Source: Colletotrichum lupini
Lineage: Eukaryota > Ascomycota > Sordariomycetes > Glomerellales > Glomerellaceae
Assembly (NCBI RefSeq): GCF_023278565.1
Contig: NC_064678.1
Span: 3,596,001-3,660,000 of the forward strand
Length of the DNA: 64,000 bases
Reading direction: 5' to 3'
Shown: positions 18,758 through 31,559 of the stretch, in pieces
Position numbering within the stretch: the first letter of the stretch is position 1
Layout: the number at the start of each line of letters is the position of its first letter
The notes under the pieces: generated by a model
Told to the model about the DNA's origin: nothing
What the model saw: only the letters and a program-made list of their open reading frames with translations
Database searches by the model: none
Made by a program: the position numbers and the translations under genes

Positions 18758-21700
18758 AATGAGACAACCATAGCCGAGTCTTTGACAGGCAAACAAACTG
18801 CAATGTACTCGTTGTCTGTCCAGTCATCTGCACGGAGTACATACGCATACAGAATCGCGCTTTAGCCCACACGGACCCCCATATTCGTCTCATTCTCCTC
18901 CTGCTCCTCATTATCGTATCGTCGCAATCTATTTTCGGCCTGAGCCTCAACTATTCTATATCACTGGATGTTGCGATTCCGAGCTGAGATTTCAAAATAC
19001 GTCAGACTAGGAGGGATGCCCGTTTCACTCGAGAATCCGAAATGCCGCGATAATTGCACCCACGCCAACGAGGTAGCAAGAGCCTATTGCGACTCGACAT
19101 TGCTTCAAGCCTGGCGTCGCAACGGACGTACTGTCTGCCGTCTGCATCTGCGGGTAGTGAAGGCCGGAGAAGGGGGCGTGTTGGAAAAGCGAGCAGCGAG
19201 CACCCCAACACATCCACGCCACACCCTGGTCCATCGCCTCTCTGATCTCCTTACCGCATCTTGACTTCATCTGCAGGATTCATGCCGCTTGCTTCCTGCC
19301 AAGTTACCTTTGCCCTGGTCTTGCCGCGTACCTACGACCAACCAAGATGAGATCGACGATGCACATTCAGACAGCCCCCCTTGCAATCCTCTTTGTAACC
19401 CGCCGTGGGCACGACGTCGCCCAATCCAGCAAGCACATCTCCTTTCGGCAGCCTTGCTCGACCAGTGGCTCTCTTTCTGTCGCGCAATGTGCCTACACCC
19501 CCTTTCTCCCCTCTGCATTAACCGTTGTCGCCGCCACCGTTGGCCATCTCGTCTGCAAGAAGCGGAACCAAACCGTCTGGCACACGGGTACGATGTTCGC
19601 GGCCACTTCGGTGAGCGTTGCGTCCACTGGCCACCCACTGAGATCGTTTGCTGACACCTCGGCGTCTCTCGCGCGGGATCTTGCGCGTTTCTCACGATCG
19701 CATGCAGGCTTACCACCACTCGATATAAAACATCAGCCCTGGTCCAAGTCACTCCCTGGCAGGCTACACTGGCGCGGTTCACGATTGACTTTCCGCTCGA
19801 TACGGGCACTTCAATCCAACCGTTCCTAATCGGAGCTACTGCCTCTTCAGGAAGCCGTCTCCAGCTTATGAGCAAATCACAACTGCCATCATCTTCTGCC
19901 TCGCTCCGCTTTATTAGGACATGCGCCAGATCCGGCCATCGCTATCAAAACATCACATCTCAATTCTTTGACTGGGCCGTTTCCGCTGTTTCGACATGGG
20001 TTTGCATGCGGGATCTTGATGTACTCCTCAGGTACCCAAAGAGTCACGATCCAGCATCCAGTCTCCCGTGGCGCGGGTTCGTCGATTTACTGTGATCTTT
20101 AACCACGCCGGAGTGCGAAGGGTTTCTCATGAAAACCACATGAAAGCGACATTGACTCCAGTATTACGAGCATCAAAATCTCCTGCAGACCCAGTCCTGT
20201 CTTCGAGCTGGTGGTCCAAGATTCGACGGCAGCTCAGTACCGGCCAAACACCCCAGGACCTCACCTCGACGCGACCCATTTGCGTTGCTGCCGCCGGGTA
20301 TGTCAGATCATGCTCATGTTTGTTTTCTAGCTTCATATGCAGATCCCCATTCTCGAATCCTGGCGCAGGTAACTGGCTGCTATACTCACGACCCAGGAGT
20401 GCCGCCTCACCGACCTTGGGTCGATATGCCGGGCCGCTATTCAAAGTCACATTGCAGTTGACATATGCAGCCACCCACAATACTGATGGAGTAGAGTAGT
20501 GGCCGTCGACGTTCCGTCATTTTGATAAGTTTCGACAGCTTGTCGTCAAAATCTCCGTCCATTGCTCCTGCTCCGAGGTGCTTTGCAGGCGTACATCTGC
20601 AGCATGTGATGAGTTGTGGCCAAACCGGGCTTTCAAAGTGCGGCCGCACTTTGCGGTTCAGTCCGTCCACCCCGATTTCTTGGGTGAAAACAAAACAGGA
20701 ATGCATTGCTGCTTAGCGCTACTCAAGGATGTGTCAGGCACGGTGGCACGTCCCGAGTCCGAGGCGATAGCAGCTAGCTCACGACTCACCATGTGGCTTC
20801 AGCTCATGGGCCAGACGACATGCTCACCCCAACCACAAGTCGAAGCGAGGCCACCACTGCTACCCCGTCCGCAGTAGGATCTGAAAGACCCGACCCTTCC
20901 ATGGAACCCTCACTTCATCATTTCATCAATATGCCGCCGTCTTCGATGCGCTGATACCTGGGTAGGGTGGCATTTCACCATCACTCGATCGTTCGTTCAC
21001 ACCAGCAAAATACGTTCATACTGGTCAGTTGATGATCTGCCGTCCCTGCAATCGGTGACTGCCCATGCAACCATAAGCCGTGTGGTTACGTCGAAGCCCA
21101 AAGATCCTGGCGCGAAGATCGTTGCCTATAAGCCTCCACCATACTGCATACAACAGGCGAATGCACCTCGCAGGATGGCGGACGGCCTTGAGATCAACTC
21201 AGGTCGGCCGATGCGAGGTTGGAACAATACGGATGCACGACAGCTGTTTCCAATCAACACTGGGTGAAAAGGCGCAACTACCATGTTGTCATCGTCTCTT
21301 CATGAGTGGCTAAGCATCCGCGAACCAGTGAAGTTGGGCGGAAATTCTTCATCGCAACCACCGCCCCAAGCCCAAGCTGGCCGGTGCGCGACGCCGCATA
21401 CTGGGGCCTGGATCATCGACGTACGTAGATTCATCGAATATCTCAAGCAAGAAGCAGCACTATCGGGATGAAGCGCGGACTAGATGCGATGCACCCGGCC
21501 CTCGTCACCAGTTCCCTAGGATCTGGCTCTGACATGCCAATTAGGCTTGGCTCATGGTGCGATCGTCTGATCTGGAGATCGGTCTGCCACGCAATCCACA
21601 CACACACGCGCGCGCACCATCATCTCGCATTTTCGTCCGGCAAACAAAATGTCACGAACAATACCACTCACCCTTCGGATCGAACGGGGCTAAGGGGATA

Positions 21701-24700
21701 TGGAGCCTGACCGGTGAGAGTGACTGCATCGGCAATAATATCGAACCCCAGCTCTCGGGCGACGGTAGCCAAACACAGGAGGCGGCGGCTCTCTTCGCGA
21801 CAAAATGGTCCGACTCCTGGGGCACAACTATGGTCTATCGGCATATCGACTCCAGTCATCAGCATGCTCTGGTGCATTTCCAGCTACCAGCGTCTCGTCG
21901 GTAGTGTCAGAAGTTGGAAAAGAAATTGTCTAGCGCCCGAAGAGGTCATCAACCCCGCTTCCCGGCCATGTGGTTAACACACTCAGGGCCCTCCCGGTAA
22001 GGAGATTAGAGTGGTTGGCGAGACAGGTAGCCCCATGCTCTTCCCAGGTCTCGGCAACGAGATCAGGCCAGAAAGAGCCCGTAGTCGATTGCTCGCCCGT
22101 TGAAACAACCCCACGCCGCAAGCCAACGGAAATCTGGTACAGAAACGGCGCTATGCCCGGCCGTTGAGGTGACGTCGACTTGCGCGACTTCAAGACTGCG
22201 GACGTACGCACGGCCGGATCTCTGGCAAGACGCTTCCAACAAGAAACGGCTCATGAATCACTTCACACGAGAATGGACCGTTCCTTTACAGTGCGGGAAG
22301 CCATTCTCGACTCCCGAGAAGAGATCAAACTGTACCTAGCCTTTCGGCCGAGGAACGGCAGCAGGCGTTAGACTGGAACGTCCACACTCTGAATCTTACG
22401 ACCGTTGGAGAGCATTTTCCATTCGTGGAATACAACGTTCATTTGTGTGGTTTCACCATCTCACCTGCTTGACAGGATTGCATCCTTTCGTTACCTGTTT
22501 TGCCATGTTTAGCGCCAGCCGAGTGGCAATGACAACATGAAGCTCCCATTGATCTTGTTAAGCCTGCGTCTCAACAAATCGCGTCCACGGCTCTTGGTTC
22601 TGATGCAAAGGGGCGGACGAAGTTAGGCGCACTATACTCACAAGTAGACGCAGACGTTGAGATCCGATTCTACGGCAGTAATCTTCGGAACCGTCTCTTG
22701 GTTTTACGTGTGACGCTGGCGACACGCTTCGTTTTTTCAGTCCCCGACCCTCTCGACAGCGCCACACTTCACATAATTCAAACTGCTGGCCGCTCCAACA
22801 GCGTGTCAGTCAGCAAACCCCGAACCTCGTTTCCTCAACCCCGGCGATTGATCGTGGTGACTGGCAATAAGTCTGGAGTATCTCGTCATACGTCGCACAA
22901 CGTTACCGACAAGTTTTTGGCCGTCGCACTTCAATGGTTGGCGCCTCTCGGAATCAGACCGTGGCCATGATCCTCCCTGTTTTCTTCCCGGGTCCTTTTC
23001 TTATTGCGAACCAACGGCCAATGCTACAACGAATGAATCAAACCTGGCTGTTGCACCAATCGCGAAGGCCCTCTAGCTTACTGTGCGCCCGCTCATGATC
23101 CTCGCCGTCGTTCTAGCGCGTGCTTCAAGACAGGCCGGGATTTCACCCATAATCCATAGGGAAGTTGTAAGTCTCGAGATTACTCATGTGTAGCAGCGGC
23201 ACGTGTCTATCAGTACAACGAATCTTCAATTCAGTCACAGGGCAGAATATATGCCACCTGTCACGACGGGTACCGACCCCACGGGTACAGCGGTTATGTT
23301 AATATTCCGACTGCCAGTTTCTTTGGCTGATCAGAAAGAAAAGGTGCCTAGCACCAGACCAGTCTGACAATGTGCTTAGCTCCCGCTGTTCAGCCTTACG
23401 ACGTTGGGGCCGTCCGCAAACCTAGACGACTTAATCTGGGAGACGTTTGCTTGCTTTTTCCTCTGAAGCTCGGTTGTCCAGATCGACCGAGGTGCGCCGT
23501 CGTATGATCACGGGAACCGTACACCTTTCATTGGGAGATTTACGGCACAATTGGATGGCTGGCGATCTACATCCAGTCTTTGGCAGGCGCAGGACCGAGG
23601 AAACGTCGTATACGAGAAACACTGCAAACAATACGTCTTTCTATCGCTTCTCGAAACCCATTCCACCGTTTCACTGAGATCTCGCTGACGCTCACCAGAT
23701 GCCATTTTTGCCCTCTATTCCCGTCGCCACCGGGGAACAAATAGCTTTCCAGCCGAACACTATTGTTTGAGATCGAAGTCACAATACGAGGCAAGATCGA
23801 GCAGAATCATACAGGGCATTGCCGGATCTGGCCATCTTTGCAGGAGATCCCTTCTTGTCCCTGCTGGCGGCCCTGTATGGGTGGACTGAGACATCCGCGG
23901 GTGTTCAGGTGCTGCTGCCAATGAACTGTCAGGACACGTCTCCTCCAAGCTCTTTTTCTCGTTGCTTTTTCTCTCAACCTGAATCACCTGGTCGCGAGCC
24001 AAACCATTCTGGTCACGAACCTTCCGCTTTTACATCATGGTCGTGCCGTGTGGGAACGGCAGAACGAAACGAATCAAGAGCCTTCGTTTTTCTGCAAAGT
24101 ATGAACACTTAGCGGTTTTGGGTGATTCTGTGAGACACTATTGAATGTGTCTTCCACCAACACCAATTCCCCCCACGTTGAAGTCCTTTACCATGGACCG
24201 AATTCTTTCTACTCTTTCTCGTTGGGGTCCTTTGCCTCTCACTCGCACTCGCACGCACGGAATGCCTTTACTATCCTCACCTCCGTCTCCCCTGTCGTCA
24301 TTCACACCCTGCGGCATTTCGCAATTCAACATCCGGCTGTTAGTGAAGTTGCCGATTTCTTGCACTATTCCACTCAAGGGCAGATTAGAATTGCCAATGA
24401 GCCTAGATCGCGGTCTCGAACGCAATGGTCACTGCGGCCGTGCTTAGGCGCGTTCTTGATGCTGGCGATCTTCTGCCGGGGTCACTGAGCTAGTATCGCC
24501 TCAATTCCTTCCCAAAAAGATGTTTCAACCGCTCGTCAGTGACGAAGTCAGTTGTATCCGCACAAAAATATCTGGCATCGCAACCCGTTTCGTCGTCCCC
24601 GCCTTACCTTATTTCCCTCCGAGACCTTGACTCATTCATCGACTGAAAGGCCCGTTCCCTTTAAACAGGAACACGACGGGTCTCATCGGCGATGAGAAGC

Positions 24701-27174
24701 TCGGCAGCCTACTAGTAAATGAAGATTCACGGCAGTTGTTTATGACTTTGCGTTTCACTGCTCGACGGCTTCCGGCGGCTTGGTCCCAGCACAAGGCGGA
24801 AATCTCCGAAGCAGAAGTTATTGACAGGCATGCTTCGAAGGCGCCTTGTCTGATACGGTAGCATTTGATGGGGCTGTCAAGGCTCACTGTGACCTATCTC
24901 GTCCGCCTCGTGCTCGCCAGGACTCAGTCGTCACAGCTTCCGAGGCGCGGTGGCCGTGGGCTCTTTTTTTCCTAGCCCCGGATTTACTAGGTGACATCGT
25001 CTCAGGCACGACACTGAAGAAAGCCACGATGTGGCCTGATATTGGGTATTGCCATCTCGTACCCGAAGTCTCGACCCGATAGTCGCTTGATCAATGACCA
25101 CGTTGGGCATGGCCAACGAAGAGAAGGTTTCGCGAAAAAAGAATGATCGCCATACGAAGCAACGACCGCGCCTCCGCCCTAGCCACAATTGAACCTAGCG
25201 CCTCTGGCATGTGGCAGCGAGCTGGAGGTGTTTCGTGGCCAGGAAAATCAACCAAATAGGTAGGGACTACGAGTCTGGCCTGGCTCGGACTGTTGAGGCC
25301 AAGATTGTTTGTTCGATGCGCCAGCCACAGTGCTACGTTGCCAGAGAGGCTGATTCAGGGAGAAAAGGGTCCATGGAGGGAGGGACCTCGTAGACGTTTT
25401 GTTTGTCACGGCTCACCTGAAGCCGGAGCCGAAAGCCGGGGCCCAAAAAGCCGGTTCTCGTCTCGTTTATACGATTTGCAGAAGCACTGGGTTCATCGTC
25501 GACACGCATGTGCTTCGTAGGTGGTTGTGCGACTGCGCGGCTGCTCCGCACTTTCGTCACCCAACTTGCTCTCGCTTGTTCGGTAGAGTTCCTGGAGGCT
25601 GGGGCTTGCATATGTCGGTGATGGCTTCCCTGGGTGTTGAAGGGCTGGCTATCGACTTGTGCAGCGCACACTCACCCGCTCACACGCCCCCCTCCCCCTT
25701 CGAATCCACTTCTTCACCGGTCGTCCGTCGTTGGCACGCTCCTGCGTCTCCTACCGGGGGAGGTTTCCTTCCGGATGGCCCAGACGCAAGAGGTGCGGAA
25801 TCCCGGCTGGAGGAGGCGACTTTTGGGCCGCAGGAGCAGCGGCGGCGACGACGGCGGCGGCGCGGATCTTGGCCCTTAGCGGGTAAGTTGACGAGCAGAA
25901 GGGGGAAGGGTCGGGGGGTTTTAGTGTAGGGTCCCGCATCGGATCTTGCGCATCACTGCATCGATAGACGCGGATCCCGGCCGACGGCTTCATGGGTGAG
26001 AGGGTGAGAGCCTGGAAGGGCAGAAAGGGTATTCGTAGAGAGATTGGCCAAGGATCGGCTTTCTGGTTTGTGAGATGCTGCTGATGTTGCTGCTGCTCAT
26101 GTGGCCCTCAGTGCCGTGTTAGACGTCGTTGCTGGGGCGGGCTGTTCCCTTTCGGTATCTCGATTCCGCATATCCTTCCACTGGTTTGACTTGGTTCATC
26201 CAAAGATCGACACAGCTCTAATCTGTAGTTTTGTAAGATTGGCGGAGGGGTCCAGATTCCCAAGATGAACACACTTTTTTTTTTTTTTTAATTCGCAAGT
26301 GGGAAAACGGGGGAGGTGTCACAAGTGGTTAGCCAAGCATATCTTCCCCCCCGGTCCCCTTTATTTTTTGGGACAGCGCCGCACGAGTACATTTCCAGAT
26401 CCGGACGAAGCTTCGATTTATTGGGACGACCCTCGAGTCCCTCCAGATCGATGTTTCGAAACCTTGGCCATCATCATCACGACGCGTTCTTGAAGGGGCA
26501 TGAGGGGCTGGGGTTGGTAAGGGGGTTTTGGTGGTAGATATGGGGGTGGGAGAGGGGGTTATCCATTTGGGGGCCCTTGGCCCCCTTCCTCCAGGCTTCC
26601 CCTGCTCTCTGTCTCTCGGATGGGACTACCAATGGAAGGAATTTGAAGGGGTTCATTCTTGCGTGTATGTATTCTTGATTTTCTTTCTGGGAAGTGGTCT
26701 TGGATTTCTGGAGAGATGGATGAGACACGGGTTGCTTGCCGTATTCGTGGGGTGTTTGCTTATTCTACGGGAAAGAGAGGGACCGTAGGTAAGTAGGTCA
26801 TAGGGCCTCGTCCGGTTTTTTTTTTTTTATGTTTCGTGCCTTTTTTTTTTTTACCTTCCAGGGGTTTGAGAAAGGATTTTGATGTACCTTACGCAGTATA
26901 CGCAGTAGTACTAGGCAGTTCAAGGTCGTTATTGCTTTTTCTTAGACGGGTTGGTGATGTGCGCCGCCCTGTGCCTCCTTAGTCAAGTCTGACAAGTCAA
27001 ACTTCTTTTTGGTCCTGACAGGACGCAGTGCAGCCAGTGGGTCTTTTCCCCCTACCATGCCTTTCTTTATTTATTTATTCCTGGCTTTACGCAAAAGGTA
27101 CATCTAACCCCCTTTTTCCCGGGCGATGAAGGCCGAGATGATTGCACCGACCGACCGCCCGGCGGCGCAAACCC

Positions 27175-27220
27175 GGGGGGGGGGGGGGGGGGGGGGGGAC
27201 CTCGCCCACAGAGAAAAAAA

Positions 27221-27266
<46 letters not shown>

Positions 27267-27318
27267 CGCACCTGGTTCTTTTCTGTCCGTTTGGGCTGGG
27301 GGGGGGGGGGGGGGGGGG
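27175..27318. repeat. Cluster of three long G tracts
   Basis: Runs of 24 G (27175-27198), 42 G (27221-27262) and 21 G (27298-27318) lie within 144 bp, separated by short unique sequence. The poly-glycine frames across them are artefacts. The G-runs have quadruplex-forming potential, but polymerase or assembly artefacts must also be considered. Confidence 0.85.
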
Positions 27319-28970
27319 CGGTACCTAGCTCACAGGAACGAAACCGGGGGGGTGCGGCTGGCTGGCAGTTGGGGCGGGCGGGCGAGCCACTAGCCTAGGT
27401 TCTATCCGTACCGTTGTCTGGCATGTGGTGAGGTGTCGTTCTCTTATAATTTTGTTTTTATTTTGTTCTTTCCTTAGTTTTTTCCTAGGTGTAACTGTTG
27501 GTGGGCTAGGCAGGTAAGGCGGGGCGGCCGGGGGTCGGGGGTCGGTCCTGGGAGGGGTTCGGTGATGCGCTTTTCCTCGAGTTTGCCCTTGTCCGCTTGT
27601 TCATGTGAAGCTACGCTAGATGATGCGGGCTGAGGACGGTTGCGTCGATCGACGATCCTTGCCTGGGAGGTCTCGAGGGGGGAGGTGTGGGAAAGAGAAA
27701 AGGAGGAACTGTTACTGGCTGGTTGGTTTGGAAAACTTGGGATATTTCGTGCCATTGCTGTGGACGTGATGGGCGGGAGAGAGAGGGGGGGAGTGAGTGG
27801 ACATGCGGGAAGTTTTTTCTTTGGTTCGACCGAGTTGCGGTTGCCGTAGGATGGGAGGGGGGTTACAAGGTGTTACTAGGGCTGGCTCGGCATAATTCCT
27901 TTTCCCCAGCTTTTCCCATGGATGATGTGTGCTGCAGCCTGCGGGTTTTTGTGGATGTTGTATAAGAAGGGTTCAGACGTTTCTTGAGAGGTGAGAGAGG
28001 TGAGTGTGTGGAGTCCGTGGGATGCAAAGGGCTTGCTTTGGATATTTGCTTTTTCTTACTATTTGGGTATAGACGCCGCTGCGGAAGGACGGTAGGCGGA
28101 GGTGAGGGAGAGTGGGGATTTCGTCTTTGTCCGAGGGGGTGTGTGTTGTGCAGCGTTGAGATGTGGTAGATGATTTGGATACAGAGAGAAAGGGACACTG
28201 TTGAGCTTCATTCCTTTCTTTGAAAGCATCTCAAGAACCATGAATGGAAGCATGTTGGTTGAAACCTGCGATTTGGGAATATAAGAGGCCGGGGGGGTTA
28301 ATGGGAGTGTGGGTTTGGATTACCCATCTACTAAGCTAGTATCGACGAGATCTGTCTACCCACCCTGACGTCGTGCCTGTACTTCATTCTGACAGGCTGC
28401 TGCTCTGCTCTGCTCCACCGGTGCGATGCCGAATGCGATGCGCGCAAGGCACGCACGGGGAGGAGTTGTCCCGGCAAGCGGAAAGAACAATAAAGAGGGG
28501 AAGTTGAGGTGCTGCGCGGGCTCGGGGACCGGCCGATGGTAACTCGGTGTGAGACTTGCAGGTTCAGGGACCGGGGACCGGGCGGGGGTATCGGGGAGAG
28601 AGAGCCGTGGCACGGTCACGGCGCTGCGCTGCGCTCAGGGAGAGGTTCCAGTGTGGCGTGGGCGCGCGGCAGATCTTCGGTCAGCTCGAGAGCACAGAAG
28701 GAGAGGTGGCGGCCGGAGATATCGGGTGCCGAGAAGTTGTTCCACGGCATAATTAAAGGATCCGGTACTGAGGAATGTTGAAAACGCTGGTAGACTAGAG
28801 AGCTAGTGTCGTTGGATGTAGGGAAGAACGTTTGTTAGAGGAGGGCCGGTGCGAGGCGCGCCGGGAGGGCGGCGGTCCGGCTTGGCCCCCGCCTACTTTT
28901 TGGGAGGGTCCGTGGTCTAGACCTGTCTCTTTGAGGTGTGTCATGCGGGCTTGTTGGCAGCGGCAGACAG

Positions 28971-29026
28971 AGACTCAGAGACTCAGAGACTCAGAGACTC
29001 AGAGACTCAGAGACTCAGAGACTCAG
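28971..29026. repeat. Tandem repeat, 7 copies of AGACTCAG
   Basis: Seven perfect 8-bp units run in direct tandem. A related inverted string (GAGTCTCTGAGTC) lies about 45 bp downstream. No gene overlaps it. Confidence 0.9.
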
Positions 29027-31030
29027 ACAGCGCCAGCAGCCCTGCTGAGATGGAATGACGGAGGTCTGGAGTCTCTGAGTCCCCTTTTTCTGGAGGGGAT
29101 CATCGAGAGCTGCAAGCTTGCGCTGTGGCATATGTACTTTGTAGCCTAGTCATATACGTACGGATACATTACCTTGATCACGCATCTGGTAGGGAGCGAT
29201 GGCGGGTATTACCTATTGCAGGCAAGGGAGGTAAACCGGGATCTCTGGCGCTGACGTAGGGATCAGAATGGAGGCCGGGGGTCGTCCAGCATATACTTGC
29301 TTTTTCCCGACTTTTGGTTTCGTTTCCTGATCCCACAACCCTATGCACGAAATGGATAAGATGAGCAACAGGGTAGCTAGTTAGGGGATAGATAGAAAGA
29401 AAACGGGCACGACGGGGAAAGCTGGCTTGTGGGAGCCTCTCTAAGCCGAGACAACAAAACAAGAGATGAAGATCGAGGTGAAGATCTTGTGATGGAACTG
29501 GTTAGAGCCTCGTCGGCACAGCCTTTTTTGTCTTGAATTCTTGATAGGGTTGGGTGTCTTTGCGTATCCAAGGTACGCGGTCTCTAATTTCAGACAATCA
29601 GCTCCCAAGACGTTTTGTTTCTGAAGCCGCATTCTGAATTGACCTGCCTATCGCGGTATGGAGGGCGACGGATGGTTATCGACCTCGACTCCGTTTTGGG
29701 ATATGAGATGTGCAACAGGGAGGCTTTAGTCCGAAGGGCTTAGCGTTTTGTAGTTGAATAGTCAGGGCACATAAGGGTAGAGGCAAGCACGGCAAGTGAG
29801 GATAGGGCTGAGAAAGTTGTGGGCTTCTTCGTGTGCCTGAGTAAGCGTTGCCATAACGTCTTTTCTTTTCCTGTCCATCTCTCTTACCTGACTTCGGACT
29901 AGGTTCGGCTCTTGCGAGAGCTTGGCCTTGACTTTGATGGGGGTCTAGCGTGGACTGGTTACGCGAGAGGTTTCCAATACTGGATAATGGGATTCCTTTG
30001 GGAGGAATCGAAGGATGATGGAGGTTGCCTAAGAACTAGTCATGATAGTCCTTGCAAGGGAGAAACAAAGGGATGGGTACTGTGGGAGGAGTTCCTAGCA
30101 GAGCGGGGGAGCCAAGAGTGGCTGTTTTGAGGTGGCGCATTGCGGGCTTAGCGTTACATATTCTAGAAACTCGATCCCATGGATATAGAGGCGTCCGAAG
30201 CGTTTATGAGATGTGATGGTAGAAGTATGGAAGCTAAGAAGATGCGGAAGGAAGGGAAGAATGATTGAGATATGGTTACAGTGGCTCTGTGGAAACCGGC
30301 TAGATGCGGTAGATGGCGAATATGGTGGGGGGCGTTGAAGGCAGGGAATATTGAAAGAAATGCTCGGTAATTGGATATATCCAAGTCAACAAGGTACCTG
30401 TTGTAACTTTGCTAGTTGGTATACGTTGAGTGGGACTTTGGTAGAGGAATCGAGACATGTGGCTTGATGGTGGAATTGACGTGTCAAGGAGGCAGAGTCA
30501 CAACACGTGGTATACTGACAACGCCTTGAACTCTCTCTTATCTGATGTGATCTGGATGTATCACGTGAACTTGAGTAGATTGAGCGGATTTGACCACAGT
30601 TGCAGTGAAGTTTTGGTCTACATGAATCATGATTATCGTGTAGAAGCTATGAAACTTCAAGTCGTGTGGGGTGCATTATCCTAGGCGCCAAGTGAAAACT
30701 CTTGTCCAAAAATGAGGGCAGTTCTTGCATAACCTAATGCAAGATGTCCCGGTAATGAAAAGCTAGAGTTCATGATTCAATGTAGTGCTTATCAACTTGA
30801 GCAGGCTATAGGAGTGATATGATTGTCCTGCTATCTTGACAATCTGTCAGAAATAGTCTCTGAACCGACTTGTTTGTATAGAAAATAAACATCTTGATTT
30901 AGTATCACGTTAAAATATTTGACATTGGCTTGCAAGTCAAGTTCCACACCTTAGCGAAACGCACTTTCGGTCTCTCAAGCAGCCGGTCAAGTGTGGCCAT
31001 GGCCACGGCCGACCATTCGCACGGCCTGTG

Positions 31031-31332
31031 CTAAATCTCCTTCAGCAGCCAATCCTCGAGCAGCCCCTCTTCGAAAAATGATGCAGGACGTGATGCAGAA
31101 AAGCATCTCCTGAGGAAGAGGTCCGCACTCTGCTGTGAATAAGGTCCGCTGGTGCTTGATTCAATATCAGACATCGGTTCGCAGGGTGTTGCACCGGTCG
31201 GGGATGGTGTTGAGATGGCAGTGCCAGAAAGCAACATCCCGAGGAGCTGGGATATCAGGGCATCAGTATCAGTCCGGCGGCACAAACGAGACAAAGACTG
31301 GAGGCAACACTTACTACAGGAGTGGGTCTCAT
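31031..31332 (-). CDS. Small predicted secreted protein, 77 residues
   Basis: A tiny first exon (31332-31315, six codons, ATG start) is joined by a 68-nt intron (GTAAGT...CCCAG, 31314-31247) to a second exon (31246-31031). The spliced N-terminus reads MRPTPVLLGMLLSGTAIS, a good Sec signal peptide: short polar start, hydrophobic core LLGMLL, small residues before a likely cleavage near 18-19. The intron falls exactly inside the signal peptide. The mature part is about 59 residues, rich in Ser, with only two cysteines (28 and 54) that could form one disulfide, and an acidic C-terminus. I recognise no family. It stands alone between the gene desert and a decayed gene, about 1.7 kb from a transposon edge. 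The splice model is inferred by eye; without it the frame lacks a signal peptide. Confidence 0.55.
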
Positions 31333-31559
31333 GGTGTTAATCTGGCGGAAAGGACCGAGGAGTTTGACGTTGAGAGGTGAACGGCTATCTGGCTTCGTGA
31401 AAGGGATTATGCCTTCGGTTCTTGATAGTGTGTGGTTGAATGAAGCTGCCTTTCTTGTGTACCCCGCCAAGTCTAGGTTGATAGAATATAAGTAGAAGGA
31501 AGACAATCATTCCGCAACGTCTCGAATCTCGCTCGACATTTATATCTAGGACCGCTAAA

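Larger units (their letters stand above)
8669..25000. other. Base-balanced gene desert
   Basis: No gene is supported in these 16 kb. Frames of 60-290 codons occur on both strands, mostly rich in Ser, Pro, Arg and His, and none shows a family motif or a sensible exon chain. The most coding-like patch is about 8672-8930 on the minus strand, open after a possible acceptor but without a start. A (TG)n(TC)n stretch lies near 11645-11682. Exact copies of GTACGGATAC are concentrated here. There is no CA/TG depletion, so this is not a RIP-mutated repeat. Confidence 0.55.
25001..31030. other. Gene-free region with G-homopolymers and a tandem repeat
   Basis: No gene is supported. Open frames are short and lack motifs. 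The stretch holds three long G tracts between 27175 and 27318, an 8-bp tandem repeat at 28971-29026 and several poly-T runs (for example near 26276, 26816 and 26840). Composition becomes slightly more AT-rich after about 29,500 as the minus-strand small secreted protein gene is approached. Confidence 0.5.

Noticed and set aside
27126..27398. Poly-glycine frames
   Set aside because: Artefacts of the G tracts at 27175-27318.
28971..29026. CRISPR-like array
   Set aside because: A direct 8-bp tandem repeat without spacers.
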